Position numbers and translations under genes: made by a program
Shown here: positions 11,553-22,445 of the stretch, one piece after another
How the letters are laid out: every line of letters starts with the position of its first letter
Numbering within the stretch: position 1 is the first letter of the stretch
Notes under the pieces: generated by a model
The model's input: only the letters and a program-made list of their open reading frames with translations
Told to the model about the DNA's origin: nothing
Databases searched by the model: none
Source: Stenurella melanura
Taxonomy: Eukaryota > Arthropoda > Insecta > Coleoptera > Cerambycidae
DNA length: 64,000 nt
Direction of reading: 5' to 3'
Assembly (NCBI GenBank): GCA_963583905.1
Contig: OY757310.1
Span: 127,174,494-127,238,493 of the forward strand

Positions 11553-12165
11553 TTTCTAAAAGTAAATTATTATTTGTTTGCCTGTAATTGTAATGAAACG
11601 TATTCTTTATAGGATTTTGCAAACAGCAGAAAAAACTATAAGAACTAGAAAGAAAAATAATATGTAAAAATATTAATGAAATATTTGCATTCTTTCGATA
11701 ACCTGAATTCTGATTATGCTAGCATTTAAAATCCTAAAATGAATTTATCTAGTTTATTTGACAATTCTCATTCTATCACTAGTATACTCACATACACATA
11801 CTCCCCTACGGCTATGCATAGCTAGTATCTACGTAACCTCCTAAGGCCATGAAGATTGTTAAAAGTGAGAGCAAAGGCCTAAACTGAATTTATTCATTTC
11901 ATTCTAATGGGCTATACTTCCATGCAGTTATTTATCATTCTACTTCTTGTAAATGCTTAGCCTTTGAAACATTTTTTGCTCTTATTCGGGGACACATCAG
12001 AAAGATGCAAAGCCACTCAAAGATGTTTCATGCAAAAAACCAAGACAGATTCCATAAATATAAAATATTTTACGCTATATTTGACATTGATTGATAGAAA
12101 CAACAGATCTTCACCTATCTATTTCCTAACAAGTATTGGAGCCTATATACTCTATGCATGTTTAA
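11553..12165 (+). repeat. Family A repeat, complete unit
   Basis: A unit of about 610 bp. Landmarks in order are AAATTATTATTTGTTTGC, CTTTATAGGATTTTGCAAAC plus AGCAG, TTCTTTCGATAACCTGA, TTATGCTAGCA, CTCCCCTACGGC, TTCATTCTAATGG, AATGCTTAGCCTTTGAAAC, CACATCAGAAAG, AACAGATCTTCACCTATCTA and TATACTCTATGCATG. The next unit begins immediately after, so the two form a tandem pair. It has no coding potential that I can see; frames inside are fortuitous. Class is unknown. Confidence 0.75.
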
Positions 12166-12710
12166 AAGTGAATTATTATTTGTTATAGGATTTTGTAGAC
12201 AGCAGAAAAAACTGACTATCAGAACTAAAAAAAAAACTATATGTAAAAATAAATATTTGTTTTCTTTCGACAACCTGAATTCTGGTTATGCTAGCAAATA
12301 AAATCCTAAAATGAATTTGTCATTCTAACACTAGTATACCCACATAATCCCCTATGGTTATTCAGATTGAAATAGTATCTACATAACCTCCTACGGCTAT
12401 GAGGATTAAGTTAAATATGAGAACAAAGGCCTAAACTCAATTTATTTACCTACCTTTTCTTAAAAATGTTTCATTCTAATGGACTAAAGTTTCATGAAGT
12501 TATCTATAATTCTACTTCTTGGAAATTCTTAGCCTTTGAAACGTTTTTCGCCCTTGTTCTGAGGCTCATCAGAAAGACACAAAGCCACTCAAAGATGTTT
12601 CATGCAAAAAATAAAGACAAATTCCATAAATGTAAAATATTTTGACATTATATTTAACATTGATAGAAGCAACAGATCTTCACCTATCTATTGAATAGTG
12701 ATGTTTCATG
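12163..12710 (+). repeat. Family A repeat, second tandem unit
   Basis: Direct repeat of the preceding unit, sharing GATTTTGTAGACAGCAG, CGACAACCTGAATTCTGG, GGTTATGCTAGCAAAT, CTAACACTAGTATAC, CCTACGGCTATG, CTTAGCCTTTGAAACG, CTCATCAGAAAG and CAACAGATCTTCACCTATC. It ends just before the TATACTCTATGCATG landmark, so the 3' end is lost. Head-to-tail arrangement of the two units indicates local tandem amplification rather than two independent insertions. Confidence 0.75.
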
Positions 12711-12807
12711 TATTAAGTAATACAATATATTTATTATTTATTATGTAGCAGAGGAATTAGCTCGAAAATTCACATGCCCTGATCTCCCCTCAATGCTGTA
12801 GTCAAGT

Positions 12808-13141
12808 CTAAGCGGAACAGCTTTGGAGTTTTTTATGTGCATTAAACGAATGTAGAGAACTATACAAATGCTTTAATAAGTCAGTGACAAAAAGTACATG
12901 TAACCTTGCATCGTTACCTGCTACGAGTCTGCTGCACACTCTTTTAGAACGTACCATCAAATTCAGCGGCGGTACAGGAAAAACAAGAGTCCTCAAGATT
13001 GGGGTTGGATGAGAAAAGAATTGTTTGTTTCCTATTACTACCCAAAACGAAGCTGCTCCAAAAGAACTATTGAAAACATTATTGTTTTCAATGGTCAACT
13101 TTGTTGTAGCTTATGCTGCAAGTGTACAAGAGGCTGCAAAG
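12808..13141. other. Coding-like segment, strand and identity unresolved
   Basis: The minus strand has a 96-codon frame (12808-13098) including PILRTLVFPVPPLNLMVRSK. The plus strand of the same interval reads almost openly from about 12812 to 13177 with a single stop near 13008, including LNECRELYKCFNKSVTKS, LLERTIKFSGGTGKTRVL and NFVVAYAASVQEAAKPHV. The plus frame contains a GGTGKT that resembles a P-loop, but no other ATPase motif follows. Base composition is richer in G and C than the flanks. It may be a captured exon or a transposon coding relic; I do not recognise it. Confidence 0.25.
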
Positions 13142-14964
13142 CCGCATGTAGGTGATGGTGCGGAAACGAGCGCATAATGGTAGTAACCACCGATAGTTGT
13201 AGACATTCCCGCCTATAACTCCAAGAATATTAATACTACGTAAACATGTGTCTGAAATATTTTGATAGACAATTTACTTATCTTTAACTTTGATAACCAT
13301 CTTTTTTTGTAGAATAATTCAGAATAGAGATATTGTTCCGGGGGGCGGCGAAGGGGAAAAATTAGTATGTTTAAAAGCGTCCTATATTGAACTGATTCCA
13401 ACAATAAAATCTGTTTCTGGATTTAAAACGATATTAATCTACCTGACGACCGGCTGGAGGCATTTTAAGTTTTTATTCGGTAACAATTCGCAACTAATTT
13501 TTTTCTACATACATCAGGAATAAAAAATGTCAAAACGTTTATGAACTAAGAATTAATGCGAACTGTTTATTTAAATAATTGGAGGTAGTTCGCACCGGTT
13601 ACGCAAAGGTGGGTAAAAATATAAAAACTAATGACTGGATTATATACAGAATTAAATTGTAAGAGAAGGTGTGATATATCATTTTTCACGATAGTAAATA
13701 TTTTCCAATTTGTAGTGATTTGAATATTGTAATTTTCGCTTTGAAGGATCGTTACCTCGATATTGTTTTTCGTCAATAACTCAAAATATTTCATTTAATG
13801 AAAAAGCGCTGTAGCACAGAAAACAAGACTATGAAATGTCAAGTATTTGAATCTTTATTCATTCAATGAACAGTTTTAAAAATACGGCAGTTTAAGAATG
13901 GAGATCGCGCATGTACCAGTTGAAATATAATGTTTACATCTCAAGTATCTAAAAAAGAATATGTCTGACCTTAGAAATACATATAATAGAAATTAAAAGC
14001 CTTAAAATTCTCTAAAATGTTTCATCCTAGAATTAAAATAGAATTAGAATTAAAAACTAATATGGATTTTCTTCCATATTAGTTTTTGATATGGCGCAAT
14101 ATTACTACATGTCCTAATTAATAACGGAAAATGTGTTGTAGTGTGCTAGACAACGATAGAATGTAGATGTAAAGCTTATGAAGCGATGTTTAATTTGTGT
14201 TTTATGACCTTCTGTTCAATACAACAGTTTCTCAGTTATTTGTAGAAGAATTTTTCCAGTAAAACTGTGAAATTATTGTTTACTTTAAAGTATAGTATTT
14301 TCTAATGTGAGCGCTTCAAATATACTACAAAATTAGAGCGTATGTATGTTAATAAAAAACAATGCGAGTGTTCTTAATATCCATCCTACTGTCAATGATA
14401 GCAGGAATATTTTAAATATTCCTTCAAAGCATCTTAAAAATATTGTATTGCACGTACAACTTTGTTATTTTTGAAGATGGAGGAATAGAAATAAAAACGT
14501 TAGTCAGTTTAATTGTCTTGCGTAATATTTCAGATTTGAACATTATATTTCGACTTATGAATACTCGAGAGCGATCTTTAAACCACCATACTATTAAAGC
14601 TGTTCATTGTGCAGAAATAAAAATAAAATTTAAATATCTGATATTTTGGTTATTAATAATTTAGTTTAGTGATTTTCTGTCAGAAACATTTAATGTTATC
14701 AAACATAATATATCAGTTAATGCTCTAATTTGCAATCGAACTCTGTTCACATATTATTCCATGGTCATTACTGGGAACAATTCCGATCTAGTTAAATTCT
14801 ATTCAGAATAGCTGAGAGCAAATAATATTGCATTAATTTCACCTAAAATATGTACCAGTAATTCAACATTCAACAACGGTGAATAACATCAACAATTTTA
14901 GAAATGTTTGTACAATCAGTCTATAAACATGTAAAACAAAGTGGAGTGGTAGAAAAGTAATAAA
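13142..14964. other. AT-rich intergenic DNA, no gene seen
   Basis: Short frames at 13213-13404, 13290-13523, 13567-13794 and 14443-14664 lack recognisable motifs and are treated as chance. A C/G-rich phrase, GTTCCGGGGGGCGGCGAAGG, lies near 13337. One clean hairpin is listed separately at 14052-14087. Confidence 0.5.
14052..14087. repeat. Perfect 15-bp hairpin
   Basis: AAAAACTAATATGGA is followed by a 6-base loop (TTTTCT) and then its exact reverse complement. The perfect match in an otherwise diverged, AT-rich neighbourhood is notable. The function is unknown. Confidence 0.85.
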
Positions 14965-15900
14965 AATAATTTCAAAAGTTTTTTTGTCTAAATAGTAAGC
15001 CTATTGTCATAAAACGTCGAGATTTTAAATTTGAACAAAAGAAAATGTCCGTCCGGACATTTCTATCTTTCTGTCGGTCTGTAACTTACTTTATGAACTC
15101 GTTTTCTCAGAAGGGGTTTAATATATTTAGATCAAATTTGTGCTACACATAAGTATCATGATGAGATCTAAAACTCTATAATATTTTGCGCTAATTCTGA
15201 TGAAGGGTTGGGGGTTAAATAAGGGTAAATAAGGGAAAATAAATAAAGCAAGCTGGTAAGAGTACAGATATTTGGTATTTGATGTATATAATAGAATCCA
15301 AGGCCTCAATTTTTTCTTCTTATATTTTCCATCCCCCCCCCCCCCCCCCCCTCACAACCACTCCATTACTAATGGGGTTGATAAAATAACATTGAGATAT
15401 TCACTTGAAATTTGATAGACATAGGTATAATAATTACATCTAGAACTAGATTTTGAAATGATTCTGATAAAGGGTTGGGGTTAAATAGGGGTCAATGAGG
15501 GAAAATGAGTAAGGCAAGCTGGTAAGGGTACATAAATTTGGAATTTGCTGTATATACTTAAAGCGACAGTCTCAAATCTTTTATAATGACCCCCCTGCAC
15601 CCCCACTACCCACACTCCATTATTAAAGAAGCTGATAAAATAAAATTGAGACATTCACTTGAAATTTGGTACAAGTATGTATCACAACGACATCTCGAAT
15701 TTGGTTATGTCTTGAGATGATTCTGTTGAAGGGTTTGGGATTATTCTGAACCTCTCTACCACCCCCACTTCAATATTAAAGGGACAGTTAAAATATAATT
15801 GCGATATTCACTAGAAATTTGGTACATGTGTCTTGGAATGACATGCAATTAGGGGGAAATAAGTAAGGCAAATTAATACGAGTACAGAAACTAAACGAAA
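14965..15900 (+). mobile_element. Family B element, 3'-truncated copy with ~3 internal units
   Basis: The 5' segment is recognised by GTCATAAAACGTCGAGATTT followed by TAAATTTGA, then TTTCTGTCGGTCTGTAAC. Three internal array units follow, each marked by GAAGGGTTGGGGGTTAAAT or a variant (about 15197, 15470 and 15729), AAGCAAGCTGGTAAG, and AAAATTGAGATATTCACTTG plus AAATTTG. The 3' terminus seen in other copies (CTTAGGCAGCGG) is missing. A run of 19 C residues lies within the first unit at 15333-15351. No coding capacity. Confidence 0.8.
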
Positions 15901-16057
15901 TTTCCTAAATTAAATTCATATTATAGAATAATCCGAGCATGTCCGAATATTATAATGTATCCCAGGATTATGGAGAAATATTTCGGAAGCCTATATTTTG
16001 TGGCAAAATAACACTAAAAATACCTTTAATTTTTCCCTAGGTGGCCCTCTCTTGCAG

Positions 16058-16060
<3 letters not shown>
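15901..16060. other. Short spacer
   Basis: AT-rich DNA between the family B copy and the TA repeat, with no feature recognised. Confidence 0.4.

Positions 16061-16136
<76 letters not shown>
16061..16136. repeat. (TA)38 microsatellite
   Basis: A perfect run of 38 TA dinucleotides. Frames reading through it on both strands give alternating tyrosine and isoleucine and are not genes. Confidence 0.97.
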
Positions 16137-16138
<2 letters not shown>

Positions 16139-16889
16139 CTAAGATCCTGTATATGCAGTAAACAAATATCTTTAATTGACAAGCGTGGCTCTTTTCGTAC
16201 TTGGCCTAGGAAGCTAGGGGTGGAACGCCCATAATGCTTTTAACCTTTAAGATTTGATATAAATTAATATTTGAAACTTGTGGTGACATTTTTAAATTTC
16301 TTAGACAATTCTCTAAAAAATTATACTTTCGTTTGATATCAATAATGAGAGCCATTTCCAAGAACCAGCAAATGCTATTAATGAATGCCACTAGCGGACT
16401 AGATCCAAGACATCTCACAAAAATTAATTCCTTTCAATTGGGCGGCAGTCCGCTAACGCACAACATTACTCAAATCAGAATTCATAATGCCCCATTCCAG
16501 ATCAAAGACCCCTTACCATACCAGGCGTTGCCTATCTTCGAGAAACCTATCTGGTCAAACCTTCCTATACCACAACTTTTTTCAACCCTACACTATATCT
16601 TTCATATCTTCCATTCTATCCCATCTATTGCGTTGTTTTTGGCTTTTTTGTCATTTTGTCATATTTTGTTCAAAATTCTACCTCGGTCGAGAAATTAACA
16701 AACATCATAATTTTCTTTTAAATAAACCTAAACTTCCGGTTTCTCCCGATTTTCCCAACGGCGCGAGTTGCGGGTGTTCATGTCGAGTTTTCCCGTACCA
16801 GCAACCAAAATGAAATAAAGTTTTGTGCCCGAGTATTATGTTCATTGTTCTTAATATTAATTGTTTTTAACCTGCTGGGCAGGTATGTT
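16137..16889. other. Unassigned, more GC-rich segment
   Basis: This stretch is less AT-rich than its flanks and carries overlapping frames of 121 codons (16333-16698) and 108 codons (16487-16813) with no recognised motif. A 9-bp inverted repeat (TAGCGGACT at 16390, AGTCCGCTA at about 16448) could fold. Near 16815 there is AATGAAATAAAGTTTTGTG, which looks like a polyadenylation signal region. An untranslated region or LTR remnant is possible, but no TG...CA boundaries with a target duplication were found. Confidence 0.3.
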
Positions 16890-16893
16890 TTAG

Positions 16894-16937
16894 TAATAAT
16901 ATTAATAATAATAATAATATTAATAATAATAATAATA
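16894..16937. repeat. (TAA)n microsatellite at the 5' edge of the R4-like relic
   Basis: Imperfect TAA/ATT trinucleotide tract directly preceding the R4/Dong-like coding sequence. A second TAA tract closes the same relic at 17694-17711. Dong-type LINEs are known for insertion into TAA repeats, so the two tracts fit a target-site origin. Confidence 0.8.
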
Positions 16938-17612
16938 GTGTTTCCGGAAACTGAAGGATTCATGATGGCCATCCAAGATCAAGTTATTGCCACGAAAAAT
17001 TACATGAGATACATTGTTAGGGATCAAGATACAACAGATGATCGGTGCCGAAAATGCAGAAGTTCCCCAGAAACGAGTCAGCACATCACTGCTGTACGCT
17101 ACTATCATCGTCAGTACCTGCACCGCCATAATTGTGTTGCGAAAATTATTCATCAGCAATTGGCAACAAGAATCGGACTGAATACGGAACGCGTGCCATA
17201 TTACCGATATAGCCCGCAAAGTGTACTTGAAAGCGAAGATCATCGATTGTACTAGGATAGAACTGTGCTCACGGATAGAACTGTTACCGCAAATCGACCT
17301 TATATTATTTGGGTCAGTAAAAATAAGAAAAAGAACATTATCATAGATGTTGCGGTACCTAACACTAATAATCTCCGTGACACTTACGCAGCAAAAGTTA
17401 CAAAGTACATGGATTTTGCCATTGAAATCCAGCAACAGTGGCAGCAAGATAACGTCCGAGTGGTGCCCATAATCATCTCGTCCACTGGCGTTATTCAAAA
17501 TAGTTTAAAGGACAGCTTGACCGCATTAAATATAAATCCTAGTGTCGTGAGGGATATTCAAAAATCAGTGATCTTGAACACCTGTAGCATCTTCCGCAAG
17601 TTTCTCGTTTAG
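16938..17612 (+). pseudogene. R4/Dong-like LINE, C-terminal zinc finger and restriction-like endonuclease
   Basis: Translation gives the C-terminal part of an R2/R4-type LINE polyprotein. It begins ETEGFMMAIQDQVIATKNY, carries the start of a CCHC knuckle (CRKCRSSPETSQH), then EYL-like HRHNCVAKIIHQQL, PYYRYSPQSVLES, ANRPYIIW and IIIDVAVPNTNNLRDTY. It ends SVILNTCSIFRKFLV. In this family the finger is followed by a PD-(D/E)XK-type nuclease with RPD and a downstream D. Here the first acidic residue is Tyr (TAT at 17301-17303), while IIIDVA is kept. A TAG at 17253-17255 interrupts the frame at LY*DRT, where family members have Trp. The last Cys of the finger is visible only in another frame. The copy is 5'-truncated and lacks the reverse transcriptase. 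Confidence 0.8.
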
Positions 17613-17693
17613 ATATGACTCACTTATTGCACATCTTGCCGTCAGGCCGATGTGCATGAGATAAAGTACAGCTCAGTGTCAGAGAAAGGTTTT
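17613..17693 (+). other. 3' untranslated segment of the R4-like LINE
   Basis: About 80 bases between the stop codon and the TAA tail, including TTGCCGTCAGGCCGATGTGC and ending AGAAAGGTTTTA. It directly joins the TAA tract, as expected for the 3' end of a LINE of this group. Confidence 0.6.
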
Positions 17694-17711
17694 ATAATAA
17701 TAATAATAATA
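17694..17711. repeat. (TAA)n tract shared by two convergent LINE tails
   Basis: Short TAA array that serves as the 3' tail of the plus-strand R4-like relic on its left. Read on the other strand, it is the (ATT)n tail of the minus-strand LINE on its right. Confidence 0.85.
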
Positions 17712-19491
17712 AAGGAGTTTATTAACCAAATTAATATTACAATTTAGAGTAACGATTTTATTGGGCGAGGTTAAATAAAGCCTAAAGGCATCCTGTTCTT
17801 CCACCTGTCCCACGACAAACAATATTAGCCAAAATAACTAAATCGAATTTTCCTAACTTATGCTTACAAGAAAGAAATAATAAAAAACCTATGTTTTGGA
17901 CAGGGGGTATAAAATATGGGAAACAACAAAAGACATACAACAAATTTTCGTGTGAAATCACTGCCTGTTCATAATTAACTCAATCACAAGTTTTTTAAAA
18001 CCAGATGTATTTTTAGTTTTTAATTCCTGGGGTAATTCGTTAATACACTTTGTAATATTGTGCAAACATGACTTCTTAAAAAATTTTGGGTATAATGAAA
18101 GGGAGGAGTAAGTGTACCCTTGTACCCAATATTTAAATTGTGGACATCAGTCCGAAAACGTATTTTAGAATACAAGTATGGCGGGATCTTGTTAATCAGT
18201 ATATTAAAATACTGACAAACAGAGTGCAAATATCGTCTATTTTTCATATTAAGCCAGTTATTTAGGTTTAGCGTGTGGCTACGATACGGATACGATTAAA
18301 CTTCCTTCCTTAGACCAAAAATTAACCGCAAACAGGAGTTCTGAAGTTTTTGAATTCGATTACTATCAGTACCATTTAAACAAGGTCCATGTATTGTGTC
18401 ACAGTAATTCAACTGTGACAATACTAAAGAATCACAGAGTACAGATTTAGAGGTTTTGGTCAATACAAATCTATTTTGATATATTAGTTTTAAATTTAAG
18501 TACGCCTTTTGTAGACATTTATTAATATGTGGTGTGAATCTCAATTCTTGGTCCATAATGAGTCCCAAATTTTTCACGGTATTTTGAAATAAAATAGGCT
18601 CATCTTTGATTTTGAAACTGTTCTTAAACTCTGAAGCGAATTTATTTCTTTCCGATTTTCTGCCGAAAACAATCACAGCTGATGTGCTAGAGTTAAGTTG
18701 AAGACACATTTTACTTGAGAAATCAAATAAAGAGCTAAGATCATAATTTATGGCAGCGATTGCCTGCTTACTTTCACTCGCGTCAAAAGACAAATACAAC
18801 TGTGTGTCATCTGTATAATAATGTAGTTTACGTGAGAGAAAAATGGATGAAAAGTTAGACGAGTAGATTATAAAAAGTAGAGGATCCAAAATAGACCCCT
18901 GGGGCACACCTGTGTTAACGGTTAACATATCTGAAGATTCTCCTCCATATATTACCAGTTAAGATCTATTTTTTAAATAATTCTCTAACAATTTAATTGC
19001 TCCTTCAGTGAAGCCGATGAAATACAAAATGGATATCAACATCTTATTATTGATGGTATTAAACGCTTTGGAGTAGCCTAAAAGAATTAAAACTGTTAGT
19101 TTATTTAAGTCGCATGCCCCTATGAAGTCATCTGTAATGCTCATCGATGCAGTACTGCAGCTGTGGCCTTGCCTAAACCCGGACTGATTTGATGGTATTA
19201 TCTGATTCTCTTTTAGATGCCCCTGTAATTGTATTTCCACAATTGTTTCTAATAATTTTGAGAACCGTGGCAAAATACTAATTGGTCTTATGTTATTTAA
19301 ATATGTACGACTTGTAATTTTTGGTATAAGTATTCCATGTATTGGGAAAGACAGAGTTAATTAAACAATAGTTCGTTATATGTGTAATATATGGAAGCAA
19401 GAAAAGTAAACAAAGCTGTATAGTTAAAATATTTGTACCATCTAAGCCACAAGAGTTACTCTTCATTTTCGAAAGTATCTTTAGAACTGTA
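17712..19491 (-). mobile_element. CR1/Jockey-type LINE, 5'-truncated (LINE-4)
   Basis: A minus-strand non-LTR retrotransposon fragment running from its reverse transcriptase to its (ATT)n tail at 17694-17711. It has about 300 bases of 3' untranslated sequence (17712-18019). The 5' truncation point is near 19491, where sequence shared with 57.0-57.3 kb (repeat D) begins. It lacks the endonuclease and ORF1. Confidence 0.8.
18020..19491 (-). pseudogene. Reverse transcriptase of LINE-4, disrupted
   Basis: Reverse transcriptase of a non-LTR retrotransposon. Reading from high to low coordinates: KILSKMKSNSCGLDG (palm entry), PRFSKLLETIVEIQL, NQSGFRQGHSCSTA, LLGYSKAFNTINN (catalytic block A has G-Y where other copies have D-F/L, so the first catalytic Asp is lost), GVPQGSILDPLLFIIYSSN, and HYYTDDTQLYL (YTDD instead of YADD). 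The thumb and C-terminal parts continue to 18020. There is a frameshift near 19280. In the long frame, TAA stops lie just above 18959 and at 18296-18298. Some key residues are altered, so it is dead. Confidence 0.8.
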
Positions 19492-19732
19492 ACAAAAGTC
19501 AAATTAGGGAGCCAAGTCCGGCCCTGTGCAACAGAATAACCGTATTCCGAGCTTGGTAACATTTTAAAGGTCGAGATTTTAGCAAACTATCGTAAAGTAC
19601 CAGTCATAGATACATCTGTTTTATGTTATTTTAGAGTCCAGGAAACGTGCTTTGTTAACTTTACTCTTTATTAGGTAGTCGACGTTAGCCACTTGTAAAC
19701 AATAAATAAGCATCCAAATTATTTTATGTCCA
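19492..19732 (-). repeat. Repeat D, copy 1
   Basis: This interval matches 56998-57262 in opposite orientation. Shared landmarks read here as GTCAAATTAGGGAGCC, GCAACAGAATAACCGTATT, AACATTTTAAAGGTCGAGAT, CATCTGTTTTATGTT, AGTCGACGTTAGCCACTTG and CATCCAAATTATTTTATGTC. An AATAAA lies in the segment on both strands. It could be part of an LTR or another unlisted element. Its class is unknown and it is not coding. Confidence 0.7.
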
Positions 19733-20345
19733 AAGCAAATAGAGTATATAGGCTCCAATACTAGTTAACTAATAGATAGGTGAAGATCTATTGTTTTTTA
19801 TCAGTCAATGTCAAATATAAATATTTCATACTTATTCATGGATACTGTCTTCGTTTTGCATGGAACATCGTTATGAGTGGTTTTGGCCTTTTCCGATGAA
19901 TCCACAATAAGGACGAAAAACGTTTCAAAGGCTAAGCATTTCCAAGAAACTGAATGAGGTTTTATGAAAATGTAATTCATTAGAATGAAAAAAAAATTGA
20001 AAGATAAGGTATGTGAATAAATTAATTTCAGGCATTTGTTCTCATTTTTAACTGAATTTACATATCGTAGGGGATCATGTAGGTACTAGTTTAACCTGTC
20101 TAGCCGTAGGGGACTATGTGGGATGCTAGTGTTGTAATGAGAATGGCAAATAAGAATTTTTACTTGTTAGCATAACCAGAGGTCAGGTTATCGAAAAAGA
20201 TTTCATTAATATTTTTACATATAGTTTTTCTTTTAGTTCTCATATATAGTTTTTCTTTCCGCTGTTTGCAAAATCCTATAAAGAATATGTTTCATTACTA
20301 TAAGCAAACAAATAATAAATAATTCACATTTTAACCATGTATAGT
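19733..20345 (-). repeat. Family A repeat, reverse copy
   Basis: Complete unit in reverse orientation: AGAGTATATAGGCTCC at the start, then GATAGGTGAAGATCT, GACGAAAAACGTTTCAAAGG plus CTAAGCATTTC, AGCCGTAGGGGACTATGTG, TGCTAGCATAACC-type sequence on the opposite strand, CGCTGTTTGCAAAATCC and AAGCAAACAAATAATAAAT at the end. It adjoins repeat D without a spacer. Confidence 0.75.
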
Positions 20346-21099
20346 AAATTTGTGTTTACGCCAAAAATATTTATGTGAAAATTGCAATTGTCTAGACGCA
20401 CTTCACTACTCAACAGCTTTTTAACTGATTTTCAATATTTTTAAAAAGAAGCTGGTAATAAATTGGACCTTTATGTATGTTTTTCTTTTTTCGTGTTTGT
20501 TCAAATATTTGTAAGCAGTGAAAGGAAATGATTACATTCAAAAATGTTCGAGACTTTGAAGCAATCCCCAAAAATCGATAAATTGAAACGATGGCAAAGA
20601 AATAAATCACATATTTTTTGATTATACGTAAGTCATAGGGTTTTTAATAATTTTTGTTTCCCTTAACATTTCCTCACGTTATTTAAAGATGCTTTGTGCC
20701 TTTGAATATTCTGGTTTTAAAGATTGTATCTATAAATTATATTTTGTATCCCCTGTTTATAAACTTGACACCGCAGTTTTCCACTTTGCTGGATACCGTT
20801 TCCTCTCTTGTACGTAGTTCAAACAGGCTACAAATCAAACAGGTAGTTATGAGTTAACGAGCGTATCAAACTACTGTTTGTGTAGAATCAACATTTGTAA
20901 GTGGAATAAAGGCAATATTGGCTTACTGCAAGATATCAAATTCAGCAAAATGATGAACCACTTTTAGAGATGAGATAATAACTTATCTAGATACGCGTAT
21001 TTACTTTGTTGGCTTCATTTGCTCTAGTAATTTAAATATTTATTTAATTAACTAATCCAAACATACCACATACTACCATTACTAGAATTACTAATGAAA
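20346..21099. other. AT-rich intergenic DNA, no gene seen
   Basis: A 66-codon minus frame at 20410-20610 has no recognised motif. Nothing else is evident. Confidence 0.5.
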
Positions 21100-21560
21100 A
21101 TTTACATATATCTCCGTCACTTGATCTGTTTGTACGGAGACGCTCGCAATCAAGAACTGTGCGACTGACGAAAAAAACCCAAGAGACTGTTTTCATGTGG
21201 AATTAATCAGACTAATCAGGAAAAATATCTACATGGAAATATGCCAGTGGCGTATCACTTTTTTGGTAAAAAATATCAGAAGATATGCTCGCAGGGACGC
21301 CACTGAAGGAGCGATAAATGAATTCTTATAACTAATATATGTGGCTCTATATCCTATTAACACATACCAAAATTGAAAATAAGTTCGGAGATATTAAAAA
21401 ATAACGATTAGAAAAGAAAATTTCAACACCCTGTACCAATAAATGTAAGCCGTCGGACATATGTTCATATGAACTTTTCTTCATAAAATGACCTAAGGAA
21501 ACACACCCTGAAATATTATCACGTCATTAAGAATCACCCTGTAGGTACCTACTCTATGTA
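21100..21560. repeat. Probable dispersed repeat ending in CACCCTGTA
   Basis: The segment contains ATGCCAGTGGCGTATCAC, CAACACCCTGTACCAAT, a short palindrome CATATGTTCATATG, AAGGAAACACACCCTGAAAT and AATCACCCTGTAGGTACC. Closely similar CACCCTGTA phrases occur at 1.09 kb and 30.7 kb. It resembles uncharacterised interspersed repeats of insects, and its ends are not defined. Confidence 0.35.
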
Positions 21561-22051
21561 AGCTTGAGACAACTATAATCTTTTGTTTCTCAAATGCAAC
21601 TGGTTTCCTGTTTCATAAGCATCTATGACCTACAGAGAAAAAAACGGTAATTCTTGATTTCTGGTTGATATTACACAAAATTTAAAAAGTGTTAATTTGT
21701 ATATTGAAACAGATGGACATCATGATGCTCCACATGTTATTAATATAAATTTCTTTAAATAAAATATTTGTCTGTTATTACAACATTTTGTTCTAGAATT
21801 GTAAATAAATATTAAATACAAATAGAGGAAGAAAACGATAATTTCTTGTATTTTGGTTGATATTACAAACATTTTTAAGAGTACCTTTTTGCAGACCTTT
21901 CAATGCTCTATAAAAATATTAAAGTATTCCGTAATTTTACAGGCTGATTAAAAAATTATAACCAGTGAAATATTAATTATTATGAAAAAATATTGAGAAA
22001 CAAAAGATATTTGGTTGTTATAAAGTGTACAGAGAGTACTTATAGAGTTAT
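21561..22051. other. AT-rich spacer with a local duplication
   Basis: Two versions of a ~190-bp stretch seem to follow each other: GAAAAAAACGGTAATTCTTG then TTTCTGGTTGATATTACA (about 21633), and GAAAACGATAATTTCTTG then TTTTGGTTGATATTACA (about 21832). This suggests an old direct duplication. No gene. Confidence 0.45.
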
Positions 22052-22443
22052 GAAATATATTCCGATTTTGCAAACAACGGAAAAAACTATCTATGAGAAC
22101 TAAAAGAAAAACTATATGTAAAAAATATTAATGAAAGCTTTGCATTTTTTCGATAACCTTACTTCTGGTTATGCTAGCAAATCAAAGTCCTAAAGTAAAT
22201 TTGTCCAATTTCTTAATTGACATTCTCATTATAACACTAGCATCCAACATAGTCTCCTACGGCTAATCAGATTAAACTAGTATTTACATGACCCCCTACG
22301 GTATGAAGATTCAATTAAAAATGAGAACAAAGGTCTAAAATTTATTTATTTACCTACCTTGTCTTAAAAAATGTTTCATTCTAATGGAACACATTTTCAT
22401 AAAATCTGTCATTCAGTTTCTTGGAAATGCTTAGCCTTTGTGT
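22052..22443 (+). repeat. Family A repeat, plus copy, truncated
   Basis: Carries GATTTTGCAAACAACGGAAA, TATGTAAAAAATATTAATG, CGATAACCTTACTTCTGG, TTATGCTAGCAAATCAAA, CATAGTCTCCTACGGC and TGGAAATGCTTAGCCTTTG, then stops. It is followed within a few bases by a copy in the opposite direction, so the pair forms a palindrome with arms near 380 bp. Confidence 0.8.
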
Positions 22444-22445
22444 CT

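Noticed and set aside
15991..16234. Open frames on both strands across the TA tract
   Set aside because: They encode only alternating Tyr and Ile from (TA)38 plus short random flanks.
16333..16813. Two overlapping plus frames as host gene exons
   Set aside because: They overlap in different frames, show no motif, and no splice-consistent pair was found.
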